From the IMG/VR virus record IMGVR_UViG_3300021142_000079, positions 1 through 39,708 of that record: a stretch of 39,708 bases of DNA; one strand, written 5' to 3'. The DNA comes from a virus. The notes below the pieces were generated by a model. It saw nothing but the letters and a program-made list of their open reading frames with translations, had not been told where the DNA came from and did no database searches. Made by a program: the position numbers and the translations under genes. Of this stretch, positions 1 to 6,991 are shown one piece after another (position 1 is the stretch's first letter; each line of letters begins with the position of its first letter).

Positions 1-619
1 AGCCGCGCAAGCCGCAGGTGCTGGTAATACTCCTGCTAGCGTACAACGCATGATTAAGGAACTAACAGAGCCTAAAATGAATTGGCGTGAAATTTTGCGT
101 CAACAAATTCAAAGCACTATTAAAAATGACTATTCATTTATGCGTCCTAACCGCAAGGGTTGGCACATGAACGCTGTATTACCTGGAACACAATTCCAAG
201 AAACTATTGATATCTGTGTAGCAATTGACATGTCAGGGTCTATTGGGGACGAGCAAGCTAAAGACTTCTTAACAGAAATCAAAGGCATTATGGAAGAGTA
301 TAAAGACTTTAAAATTAAAGTTTGGTGCTTTGATACTAAAGTCTATAACGAAGCTGACTTTGACGGCTACAATATCGATGAGTTTGATAGCTATGAGCCA
401 ATGGGCGGTGGCGGAACTGAGTTCGATGCCAACTGGGAATATATGAAGGATAATGATATTCAACCTAAAAAGTTTATCATGTTCACTGACGGTTATCCTT
501 GGGGTAGTTGGGGTGATGAAAACTACTGTGATACAGTATTCATTATCCACGGTAATAACACCATTGTTCCACCTTTTGGAGAATATGCTTATTACGAGTT
601 TGCTAAAGAGGCGGCATAA
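1..619 (+). CDS. VWA-like (DUF2201-type) putative metal-dependent peptidase, C-terminal part
   Basis: The frame is open from the left edge (first full codon at position 2), so the 5' end lies outside the window. The visible part carries a von Willebrand A fold with a complete MIDAS metal site: DMSGS at about nt 227-241, the Thr of a GGGGT motif near nt 414-418, and the Asp of FTDG near nt 488. The sequence before it (NWREILRQQI...) resembles the linker to the predicted metallopeptidase domain of DUF2201/COG3864 proteins. In bacteria and phages such proteins often pair with a MoxR-type AAA+ ATPase, which would lie off the left edge if present; that pairing is family knowledge and is not seen here. 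The stop codon shares one base with the next start (TAATG at 617-621). The VWA call is firm; the peptidase half is inferred. Confidence 0.82.
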   Translation, partial: AAQAAGAGNTPASVQRMIKELTEPKMNWREILRQQIQSTIKNDYSFMRPNRKGWHMNAVLPGTQFQETIDICVAIDMSGSIGDEQAKDFLTEIKGIMEEYKDFKIKVWCFDTKVYNEADFDGYNIDEFDSYEPMGGGGTEFDANWEYMKDNDIQPKKFIMFTDGYPWGSWGDENYCDTVFIIHGNNTIVPPFGEYAYYEFAKEAA

Positions 620-906
620 TGGCATTAAAGAATGGCAAGCCCAATCCTTTGGATTATTTCGATCTTCGGAGGGTTGAGTTTGCCTGCCCTCATTTTAAGT
701 ATACTAGCATAGACAAGTATAACCCAACTTTAATCAAATCTATCGATGGCTGGATACGTAAGAATCTAAATAATAGGTATTATGTAGGACAGGGCCTTAC
801 ACTAGACAATACCAATACAATAATATACACAACACGTATTGGGTTTGAATCGGAAAAAGAACTCAGTTTCTTCACAATTGCCTGTCCTTTTTTACAGACG
901 AGATAA
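619..906 (+). CDS. Small unknown protein, 95 aa
   Basis: The ATG at 619 overlaps the stop of the VWA gene by one base, so translation is probably coupled. The 95-residue product is basic and soluble in appearance. It has two cysteines (one in FACPHFKYTS, one in IACPFLQTR near the C-terminus) and no signal peptide or membrane segment. I do not recognise the family. It is accepted as a gene because it fills the space between two convincing genes, in the same direction and without a gap. Confidence 0.65.
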   Translation: MALKNGKPNPLDYFDLRRVEFACPHFKYTSIDKYNPTLIKSIDGWIRKNLNNRYYVGQGLTLDNTNTIIYTTRIGFESEKELSFFTIACPFLQTR

Positions 907-937
907 ATTATATACGTACTTTACAAAAGGAGATATT

Positions 938-1177
938 ATGACTGATTCAGTACAACAAGCGCCTGCCGCTGAAACACCAAGCACAGACCTAACAATTAAC
1001 GATCTTAACGCAATGAAAGTTATCATCGATATTGCTAGTTCACGTGGCGCATTTAAGCCTAACGAAATGGTAGCAGTTGGACAAACTTATACCAAATTGA
1101 CAGCATTCTTAGACACAGTTGCAGCTCAACAAGCTTCAGCACCAGCGACACCACCAGCACCACCAGCAGGAGCATAA
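938..1177 (+). CDS. Small unknown protein with Ala/Pro-rich tail, 79 aa
   Basis: An in-frame ATG exists at 839, but the start at 938 is chosen because a strong ribosome binding site (AAAGGAGA, 925-932) sits just upstream of it, and because the 839 start would overlap the previous gene deeply. The product is 79 residues. A compact helical core (LTINDLNAMKVIIDIASSRG..., then a conserved-looking FKPNEMVAVG stretch) is followed by an Ala/Pro-rich low-complexity tail (about the last 15 residues). No catalytic motif is visible. The function is unknown. Confidence 0.75.
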   Translation: MTDSVQQAPAAETPSTDLTINDLNAMKVIIDIASSRGAFKPNEMVAVGQTYTKLTAFLDTVAAQQASAPATPPAPPAGA

Positions 1178-1178
1178 T

Positions 1179-1787
1179 ATGGCCCAAGAACTTAAACACG
1201 TGGGTCGTGTTATTGCCACTAATAAAAAATGCTTAGTGGCATATCGCACGTTACCTGGTGAAGCACATTCATGTTTAATTGTGCCAACCGAAAATATGCC
1301 TGACATCTATCATGATGCTATTATTAATCTAGTAGAAAGTCAATCAGGACAAGCTTCGTGGGAATTTGCTGAAGCATTGGATCGTACTCAATTTCCAGAT
1401 GGTTCACGTATGTTGCCATGGTTACATATGAACAATCGATTGATTAAGGCTCCAACTAGTGCTATTGAAATGACACCAGTTCCTGGAACAGGAATCTTGT
1501 TAAGCGAGTTAAATCAAATTATTGCTGAACAACGTGGTGTAGCGGTCGATGATCTAAGCCTTAAAGAAAGTTTAGATAAGAAGATTGAAGACAAAAAAGA
1601 AACAGCTACAGTACAAGAAACACCTGCTATTGTACAAGCTGATGTCACTGTTAATCAACCTACTACATTCGATAGCCCAGACGAAGAAGCTAAATTCTAT
1701 CGTAGTCAAGCCGACAAGCTAGCAAAAGAAGCCGCTAACTATCGCCGCAAGGCAGAGGAATTGGTTCCGACCAAGAAAAAAGTGTAA
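1179..1787 (+). CDS. Unknown protein with C-terminal coiled coil, 202 aa
   Basis: The start at 1179 lies one base after the previous stop and is preceded by AGGAG at 1168-1172. The longer reading from 1119 lacks this support and would read through the Pro/Ala-coding end of the previous gene in another frame. The first ~130 residues look globular (MAQELKHVGRVIATN..., RMLPWLHMNNRLIKAP). They are followed by a charged Lys/Glu linker and a heptad-like helix near the end (ADKLAKEAANYRRKAEEL), suggesting oligomerisation or partner binding. No enzyme motif was recognised. It lies in a tight run with the genes on either side. Confidence 0.75.
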   Translation: MAQELKHVGRVIATNKKCLVAYRTLPGEAHSCLIVPTENMPDIYHDAIINLVESQSGQASWEFAEALDRTQFPDGSRMLPWLHMNNRLIKAPTSAIEMTPVPGTGILLSELNQIIAEQRGVAVDDLSLKESLDKKIEDKKETATVQETPAIVQADVTVNQPTTFDSPDEEAKFYRSQADKLAKEAANYRRKAEELVPTKKKV

Positions 1788-2108
1788 ATGACAAAAACGG
1801 GAAGACCGCTTCCCAAGGATGTCATAGAACATTGGCCAGAAGTATTCGGTGAAGTACACTTAAATGTGTTACCTCTTAGGTATCTCCATACCGTTTTGGT
1901 CAATTTTAAAGACGGCAAGACTTGGGAAGTGAAAATAACAGCAAAAACTAAAAAAGAAGGTTGGAGTGCCTTTGAAAAGAATCTTGCAGAACTCTTCAAA
2001 ACTTATGAATCGACTATTGATAATGTAGATTTTAAGTTGGACACTGAACGTGTTCGTAAAGATATAGAAGCAAGTACTCAGAAATTTTTAAAGAAAAAGA
2101 AGTTATAA
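1788..2108 (+). CDS. Unknown protein, 106 aa, Lys-rich C-terminus
   Basis: The ATG at 1788 directly follows the stop of the upstream gene (TAA at 1785-1787), so the two are probably translated by re-initiation. The protein begins MTKTGRPLPKDVIEHWPEVFGE, continues with a short beta-rich segment (TVLVNFKDGKTWEVKIT), and ends in a basic helix with FLKKKKL. The basic tail could mean nucleic-acid contact, but this is a guess. There is no signal peptide or membrane segment, and I could not name a family with confidence. Confidence 0.72.
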   Translation: MTKTGRPLPKDVIEHWPEVFGEVHLNVLPLRYLHTVLVNFKDGKTWEVKITAKTKKEGWSAFEKNLAELFKTYESTIDNVDFKLDTERVRKDIEASTQKFLKKKKL

Positions 2109-2111
2109 ATA

Positions 2112-2798
2112 ATGAATGTTAGATTACTTAGTTTCTCTCAACCAACAGAAGAGTTTGCATCAATGGGCATCGATGACGCACAAGAACTCATTGCGTATTG
2201 CGCCCGTGTGTCCAATCCTTCCAATCAGCTTAACACAGACACATCAGAAAAGCTCATACAGTATCTTGTCAAACACAAACACTGGAGCCCACTCGAAATG
2301 GTTTCCGCTTGTCTCGAAATCACTACAACTAGAGACATTGCCAGACAAATCCTTAGACACAGAAGCTTCAGCTTCCAAGAGTTCAGTCAGCGATATGCTG
2401 ACCCTACTAAAGACTTGTCGTTTGTATTGCGAGATGCTAGAAAGCAAGACACAAAAAATAGACAAAACAGCATAGAGTTAGATGTTTATAATAATGATGA
2501 AGATCGATTCCTCGCCTATCAGTGGGAACGTATGCAAGAGTTAGTTATTAAACAATCACGTGAAGCATACGAATGGGCTATACTAAAAGGTATTGCTAAG
2601 GAACAAGCTCGTGCTGTACTACCAGAAGGTTTAATCGAAAGCCGTTTGTACATGAATGGTACGTTACGTAGTTGGGTACATTTTATAGAACTACGTAGTG
2701 CGAATGGTACTCAGAAAGAACACCAGGAAGTCGCTATTGCTTGTGCTAAAGTGATATCTGAGATTTTTCCGCTAGCCAACGAACTTCTAGCCAATTAA
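2112..2798 (+). CDS. thyX: Flavin-dependent thymidylate synthase (ThyX)
   Basis: The predicted enzyme makes dTMP from dUMP with methylenetetrahydrofolate, FAD and NADPH, supplying thymidine for phage DNA synthesis. The diagnostic ThyX motif RHR-x7-S is intact as RHRSFSFQEFS (residues 82-92). Other family segments are the N-terminal AYCARVSNP (residues 28-36), ARAVLP (166-171) and the substrate-side LRSWVHFIELR (185-195). The length of 228 residues is usual for ThyX. The start at 2112 is three bases after the preceding stop, with only a weak purine-rich site (AAGAAAAAGAAG) upstream, so it may depend on coupling. The last 53 bp overlap the end of the convergent minus-strand gene. The terminator at 2818-2843 closes the operon. 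Confidence 0.96.
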   Translation: MNVRLLSFSQPTEEFASMGIDDAQELIAYCARVSNPSNQLNTDTSEKLIQYLVKHKHWSPLEMVSACLEITTTRDIARQILRHRSFSFQEFSQRYADPTKDLSFVLRDARKQDTKNRQNSIELDVYNNDEDRFLAYQWERMQELVIKQSREAYEWAILKGIAKEQARAVLPEGLIESRLYMNGTLRSWVHFIELRSANGTQKEHQEVAIACAKVISEIFPLANELLAN

Positions 2799-3426
2799 AA
2801 TCATTTATCTTAGCAAGTGCCTCCTTATTGGAGGCATTTTTTTCTCCGTATTGTCTACCAGATAACGCACCTAAATAAGCATAAAATCCGTATTCAGCAT
2901 TTTCATTTAGTGTACACCATGCGTCTAATCTGAGTAAAGATTCTTCGTTATTAATTACTGCCAGTTTACAAGATTCCCTAAAAGCACTACGCCAAGTACT
3001 AAATGGATCTGTATTAAATGCTGTAATGTTACTAATAGTATCCATTGCTTTAAATTTAGTACTGATATTTGTAGTCATATCTATAGTACTAGTATCCATT
3101 TTTAATGTAAGAGATTTTGGTAATAATTTAACTCCGCCATATCCGTAACTTAAATTATTAACAGGATTTAAACTACGCCAAACATGCACTACATCTAAAT
3201 CCCAATCGCTTACTTCGTAATCAAAATTAAAATCGTTTAATATAACGGCATCAGCATCTACTACCCAAAACATTTTAGTAAATGATTTACGGGCGGCGGC
3301 AATATGAGCTTGGTGTATTCCTTCTACTCCGTGTACACGTTTTGCTAAAGGAAAGCGTTCTTTTAAACTAGCAAAGTTATCGTCAGCATCCGGCTCATTA
3401 TAACTTATAAAGATTATATCATACAT
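2746..3426 (-). CDS. Glycosyltransferase-like protein, DAD motif, 226 aa (paralogue of next gene)
   Basis: This is a probable GT-A-fold protein. It opens with a beta strand and an EPDA motif (DIIFISYNEPDADDN), then KRVHGVEG (residues 29-36) and a hydrophobic strand ending in VVDADA (DAD at 57-59), the usual place for the metal and nucleotide-sugar DxD. YGYGGVKLLPK (94-104) and a DPFSTWRSAFRE segment follow. All four landmarks recur in the same order in the upstream 298-residue protein, so the two are tandem paralogues. The start overlaps the upstream gene by 8 nt (3419-3426). The 3' end overlaps thyX by 53 bp and contains the thyX terminator. The sugar and acceptor are unknown; the fold is inferred from motifs only. 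Confidence 0.8.
   Translation of the reverse strand: MYDIIFISYNEPDADDNFASLKERFPLAKRVHGVEGIHQAHIAAARKSFTKMFWVVDADAVILNDFNFDYEVSDWDLDVVHVWRSLNPVNNLSYGYGGVKLLPKSLTLKMDTSTIDMTTNISTKFKAMDTISNITAFNTDPFSTWRSAFRESCKLAVINNEESLLRLDAWCTLNENAEYGFYAYLGALSGRQYGEKNASNKEALAKINDFNWLEVRWLAEKSQISL
2818..2843 (+). terminator. Rho-independent terminator of the plus-strand thyX operon
   Basis: A perfect 7-bp stem (TGCCTCC at 2818-2824 paired with GGAGGCA at 2830-2836) with a 5-nt loop is followed directly by seven T (2837-2843). It lies 20 bp after the thyX stop. In the opposite direction no U-tract follows the hairpin, so it should stop only plus-strand transcripts. It lies inside the coding sequence of the convergent 226-residue gene. 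Confidence 0.88.
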
Positions 3427-4315
3427 GGCGTTTTCTTATTATACGAGGACTATTATTATAAACTGTTTTAAAAAATCGACTTCCAGCAGAATCTAAATTA
3501 GCTATTTCTAGTTTACATTTGTCTCTTAATTCTGCTCCTAAAAAATTAATGTATTTGGTCATTTCTTCAGGCTCAGCTAATTCGTGTGTAGTATTCCAGT
3601 ATTCTGTTAACCAATCAAAATCTCTTACTTGACTATAGTCCCAATCAGTACAGTTTGTTTTCCAGCATCCTTCTCTAGCACCCATTATACTCCATATACC
3701 ATTTTCTACATCTGTACCCACGCTAGCCCAAACTAATAATCTATGATAATTTTGCCACCAGATAGTTTTAAGATCTACTACCTTAGCTCCTTGATCTAAA
3801 CTCATCTTTACACCTTCACGGAATCCCGCTCTCCATGCTTGAAAAGGAGTTGCGTTGGTAAAACTTTCACTATAACTTTCATTGAACTGATAGTACTTGT
3901 CGTCAAAACAAAATTCAACTAGACCTTTAGTATCTTCTGGATCACTATTTTCATGTGTACGCATTTCATTTACAAACTTACGTGTCCATAATTTTAATCC
4001 ACCATTACCATACATAAGTCCATTAACATGAACACGCCCGCACCAACTAAACACATGTTCAGGAGTTAAACCTAATTTGTCTAAGTCTATTTCTACTTCA
4101 AGAAATTTTGGATCTACAATATTGTCAGCATCTACTGTAACAAAGTATTCTGTTTCACTTAATGCGGCGCAGGCTTTATGTGCGGCATCACTACCTTTAA
4201 CTCCGTGTACACGTTTTGCCCAAGGTACTTTAGTACATAAATCAGCATAGTTTTTTTCAGCATTAGGTTCATCATAACTGAGGAAAATAATGTCTTGTTC
4301 TAAAATTTTAATCAT
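3419..4315 (-). CDS. Glycosyltransferase-like protein, DADN motif, 298 aa
   Basis: The first ~250 residues align by eye with the downstream 226-residue protein: DIIFLSYDEPNAEKN, KRVHGVKG (34-41), VDADN (61-65), YGNGGLKLW (102-110) and TPFQAWRAGFREG. A C-terminal extension of about 50 residues (from roughly LAEPEEMTKYINFL onward, ending in a basic RIIRKRHV) is absent from the paralogue. The DxD-type site suggests a metal-dependent nucleotide-sugar transferase, with unknown donor and acceptor. It overlaps its neighbours by 8 nt on both sides, so translation is probably coupled along the operon that begins at 6930. Confidence 0.8.
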   Translation of the reverse strand: MIKILEQDIIFLSYDEPNAEKNYADLCTKVPWAKRVHGVKGSDAAHKACAALSETEYFVTVDADNIVDPKFLEVEIDLDKLGLTPEHVFSWCGRVHVNGLMYGNGGLKLWTRKFVNEMRTHENSDPEDTKGLVEFCFDDKYYQFNESYSESFTNATPFQAWRAGFREGVKMSLDQGAKVVDLKTIWWQNYHRLLVWASVGTDVENGIWSIMGAREGCWKTNCTDWDYSQVRDFDWLTEYWNTTHELAEPEEMTKYINFLGAELRDKCKLEIANLDSAGSRFFKTVYNNSPRIIRKRHV

Positions 4316-4910
4316 GTTTTATTCCGTAGTAAGTAAAAAACTTTTTAGTGGATACTGATAAATTGTCAATTTGAGATTCAATTGAGCTTTCAAAATCATA
4401 AATGATTTCTCCTGCCTTAAGTATATCATGTATTCTAAGATAAAAAGTTCTAATTAAAAAATCTAAATCTGTAGATAATGTCACAAAAACAACCAGTGTA
4501 TTATCATATCGAGCTCCAGATAGTACACTACGTCCAGCATCAGTAATAGAAAATTTCCATTGTTTATTTTCATTATCCCATGTAACTGTAAATTCTGTAT
4601 TAACATTGATAGGTTCTGTAATCCAAATCAAGTCGTTCTTTTTAAAACTAAACTCGTCAAACATCTGTTTGGTTATTAATTTATGCTCTATTGTACCGTC
4701 AGAATTAACTACACGATCAATAATACAATCATTGAAATTAACTTTAGTAGATGTTAACTCGCCATGTTGATCTTTAGTAATTTTAGCATAGTACTTATGA
4801 GTTGGGTGTAATTCATTAGTAACTAAAAATACTCGATCAGTTAATGGATCAAAATAAGCATAATGCTCAAGTTTAATATTTTCAATTGGATTAAATTTAC
4901 GTTTAGCCAT
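4308..4910 (-). CDS. Unknown protein, 200 aa, within the glycosyltransferase-like operon
   Basis: The protein is rich in aromatic and beta-strand segments (LEHYAYFDPLTDRVFLVTN..., DLIWITEPINVNTEFTVTW) and may be a beta-sandwich. A helical end (DFLIRTFYLRIHDILKAGE) follows. It has no DxD motif, signal peptide or membrane segment. It lies between the two pairs of glycosyltransferase-like genes and overlaps both neighbours by 8 nt (4308-4315, 4903-4910), so it is probably made with them in fixed ratio. I do not recognise a family. An accessory or acceptor-binding role is only a guess from position. Confidence 0.72.
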   Translation of the reverse strand: MAKRKFNPIENIKLEHYAYFDPLTDRVFLVTNELHPTHKYYAKITKDQHGELTSTKVNFNDCIIDRVVNSDGTIEHKLITKQMFDEFSFKKNDLIWITEPINVNTEFTVTWDNENKQWKFSITDAGRSVLSGARYDNTLVVFVTLSTDLDFLIRTFYLRIHDILKAGEIIYDFESSIESQIDNLSVSTKKFFTYYGIKHD

Positions 4911-5742
4911 TTGCTAGTGCCTCTAATCTTTCTAGTAGTTTAGGAGTTATAAAATCCTTTTCTACATAATGAAATATTTTAGATTGATTGATGTTGTTTA
5001 CTATAAGATCGCCTTTAATATTTAAAATACACGATACTGTATCTGTCCATTTTTCTGGATATGTAATCCACCCTTGAAGAGGGCTTTTCATATGTATAAA
5101 TTCTAAAGGACTATGTTTATCTAAAACAGTATTATGACACAACAATAATTCAATTGTTATTGCTGTTGCAAGATCCATACTGGGCCATTTTTGATATTCT
5201 TCAGGAGCAAATTTAGTCCAGCACCATTCCCAGTTTTTACAAACAAACTCTAATGTCTTATAAAACTCTAAAGCACCTTGAGATTTTTTAAAATAATGAA
5301 GAGCAAAATAAGGACTTGTAAGTTTATTAGCTATAAATGCTTTTCTATGTATTGTATCAACAACTGTTTCTAATTTATAATTCTTGATTCTATCGCAAAA
5401 TTTAATTTCGTAATCTTTACAATAATCCCACCAAGTGCTTATATCCTCGACTATCAGCATATCGCTATCCAATACAATAGTTTCATCATATGGACTAGCA
5501 TGAAATAACTTCCATCTATGTTCTACCATTAATGGACTATTTTCAACTTCTTCAAACCATGGGATAGGAATTATGTTATCAAATAACTGTTGATATTTTT
5601 CAGGTACTAGACAATTAGTTACAATAGAAACATTTTTAATTTCTGTTTGACTGTATTTTATACTTAAAGCCAAGGCACAGGCTTGTGTAACATAATCTAC
5701 ATTATTTGTATTTTCGGCAAATATTAAAAATCCCTTAGACAC
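4903..5742 (-). CDS. Glycosyltransferase-like protein, DSD motif, 279 aa, GTG start
   Basis: An ATG start at 5754 is possible, but a GTG at 5742 is preferred for three reasons. A GGAGG site (5752-5748) sits 5 nt upstream of the GTG. The resulting overlap with the upstream gene is 8 nt (GTGTCTAA), like three other junctions in this operon. The protein then aligns from residue 1 with its upstream paralogue (SKGFLIFAENTNNVDY against TQGAIIFAQNNSAVDY). The GT-A-like strand YDETIVLDSDMLI places DSD at residues 92-94. A WPSMDLATAITIELLL helix and a histidine near the end (IFHYVEKDF) could complete a metal site, as in GT8-type enzymes. The donor and acceptor are unknown. Confidence 0.78.
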   Translation of the reverse strand: MSKGFLIFAENTNNVDYVTQACALALSIKYSQTEIKNVSIVTNCLVPEKYQQLFDNIIPIPWFEEVENSPLMVEHRWKLFHASPYDETIVLDSDMLIVEDISTWWDYCKDYEIKFCDRIKNYKLETVVDTIHRKAFIANKLTSPYFALHYFKKSQGALEFYKTLEFVCKNWEWCWTKFAPEEYQKWPSMDLATAITIELLLCHNTVLDKHSPLEFIHMKSPLQGWITYPEKWTDTVSCILNIKGDLIVNNINQSKIFHYVEKDFITPKLLERLEALANG

Positions 5743-6583
5743 CAGAACCTCCATCTATGTACCGACTTAAACTTATCTTGTTCATAACATGAACATCTAA
5801 TCCTGTTGTTTTAACTAACGTATATTCTCCAATATGGTCTTTCTTTTCTACAAGAAATTTCATTTTATTACCATCTGTGTTTATTAGAATATCCTTGTCC
5901 TTGGAATAGGTCATTTTTCCTGGCAACTCAACAGCAAATTGTCCGTTGGTCTTTCCGTTCATAATATGAATGGCAATACTAAAAGCAAAATCATTTCTAA
6001 ATTTAGCATCTACAATACCATACAATGTTCTGAAATACAACCAGTTAGATTTAATATAAACTATAAGATCAAAAAATGCCTGCGTTACAGAATTTTTTTC
6101 AAATATAAATGTAGTTGCCCAGTAAAAAGGAATACTGTATTGATTTATTCTATAAAATTCGTCAGTTGGACGCCAACTAGCAAGATCCATACTTTTACTG
6201 TATATTTGAAAATCGTAATGGTTGTCCATTGCTGGTTTAAACACAGAAGAATTTAAAATATAATCGCTATCTATTACTAGTGTTCTATCGTAAGGAGTTA
6301 AATCGTACACCTGGTCTCTAGTTAAATTTTTCCACTCGGCAGTTTTACTTGCTATAGTACCGTCATGAAATTTTTTATATTGAGTAGTATCGGAATATCC
6401 TATAATTATAATTTGATCAAAACCGTGATCAGGATAGGCGTGGGCAAGCCAATCAGGACTATCTGTAACTATGCTTACAGGAATATCTAAATATTGTCTA
6501 ATGCGACTTGCGGCAAAAACTGCCAGTTTGATATAGTCTACAGCAGAGTTATTCTGAGCGAATATTATTGCTCCTTGTGTCAT
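5735..6583 (-). CDS. Glycosyltransferase-like protein, DSD motif, 282 aa
   Basis: This is the paralogue of the gene just downstream. Both share the N-terminal nucleotide-binding-like strand (GAIIFAQNNSAVDYIKLA), an SIVTD strand (residues 37-41), and the YDRTLVIDSDYIL strand with DSD at 105-107. The rest is more diverged: the middle (FYWATTFIFEKNSVTQAFFDLI) suits an acceptor-side helix. No signal peptide or membrane segment is seen. The start ATG overlaps the stop of the 116-residue gene by 4 nt (ATGA, 6580-6583), and its end overlaps the next start by 8 nt. A GT-A-type transferase is the best guess; substrate specificity cannot be read from the sequence. Confidence 0.78.
   Translation of the reverse strand: MTQGAIIFAQNNSAVDYIKLAVFAASRIRQYLDIPVSIVTDSPDWLAHAYPDHGFDQIIIIGYSDTTQYKKFHDGTIASKTAEWKNLTRDQVYDLTPYDRTLVIDSDYILNSSVFKPAMDNHYDFQIYSKSMDLASWRPTDEFYRINQYSIPFYWATTFIFEKNSVTQAFFDLIVYIKSNWLYFRTLYGIVDAKFRNDFAFSIAIHIMNGKTNGQFAVELPGKMTYSKDKDILINTDGNKMKFLVEKKDHIGEYTLVKTTGLDVHVMNKISLSRYIDGGSGV
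5748..5752 (-). promoter_or_regulatory. Ribosome binding site GGAGG that decides the GTG start at 5742
   Basis: On the minus strand GGAGG lies 5 nt before the GTG at 5742-5740 and inside the would-be 5' codons of the longer reading. The ATG at 5754 has no comparable purine-rich site upstream. This supports the shorter protein. Confidence 0.75.
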
Positions 6584-6930
6584 AGCTCTACAATATCTGA
6601 AATTTTTCTTTTGGTTTTTAACTCTGCGTATTTGGCGGCGTATTCATTTGTTGCTTCGAAATACAAGCCGCTAATGTTATCAAAAAATTGTTGTACGTCT
6701 TTTATAATAACTGGAAAATCATTAGAATCTACAAAAGCTACATCTTCTGTGTAGCCTAGATCTAGTACAGTTTTTGTAAAATTAATTAAGTCGGTTGTAA
6801 TTTTAAAACTAGCGCCGTCGATGTAGTGGACTAATTTTTGATTGTATTCTTCTAAGATAATTCGACGTTGATTAGATAACGTCGACATATAATTGGCCAC
6901 CGCAAAGGCCTTTTCAATTTTCTCATCCAT
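6580..6930 (-). CDS. Unknown protein, 116 aa, first gene of glycosyltransferase-like operon
   Basis: This mostly helical protein starts MDEKIEKAFAVANYMSTLSN and ends in a Lys-rich helix (YAAKYAELKTKRKISDIVEL). It has no recognised catalytic motif, signal peptide or membrane segment. The ribosome binding site is CGGAG (6938-6942 on the minus strand). A near-consensus sigma70-type promoter at 6951-6979 would start the transcript only about 13 nt before the ATG. The 4-nt overlap with the following gene argues for coupled translation. The function is unknown. Confidence 0.78.
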   Translation of the reverse strand: MDEKIEKAFAVANYMSTLSNQRRIILEEYNQKLVHYIDGASFKITTDLINFTKTVLDLGYTEDVAFVDSNDFPVIIKDVQQFFDNISGLYFEATNEYAAKYAELKTKRKISDIVEL

Positions 6931-6950
6931 AACAAACTCCGTAGTGTACT

Positions 6951-6979
6951 ATAATACGCTACTGTAATTAGTTTGTCAA
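6951..6979 (-). promoter_or_regulatory. Sigma70-like promoter for the glycosyltransferase-like operon
   Basis: Read on the minus strand, TTGACA (6979-6974) and TATTAT (6956-6951) are separated by exactly 17 bp. The expected transcript start is near 6944, giving a very short leader before the ATG at 6930. The -35 hexamer is perfect and the -10 has one mismatch to TATAAT. It lies in the 61-bp gap after the 312-residue gene, where no T4-type late box is found. Confidence 0.78.
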
Positions 6980-6991
6980 TGGATATTGGTA

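Noticed and set aside
902-909. GATAAATT, a near match to a late box before the 79-residue gene
   Set aside because: The last base does not fit NATAAATA, and a single near match in AT-rich DNA is weak. It is kept only as a remote possibility.
839-937. ATG start at 839 for the Ala/Pro-rich small protein
   Set aside because: The N-terminal extension overlaps the previous gene, and the strong AAAGGAGA site lies before 938.
1119-1178. ATG start at 1119 for the 202-residue protein
   Set aside because: The extra residues (Gln/His-rich) are the Pro/Ala-coding tail of the previous gene read in another frame; AGGAG precedes the start at 1179.
2104-2111. TATAAATA late-type box just before thyX
   Set aside because: It overlaps the end of the preceding gene and touches the thyX ATG at 2112, so transcripts would start after the start codon. 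It is probably a chance match around the stop codon.
5743-5754. ATG start at 5754 for the downstream DSD-type protein
   Set aside because: It lacks a ribosome site, its first codons contain the GGAGG used by the GTG at 5742, and the four added residues have no counterpart in the paralogue.
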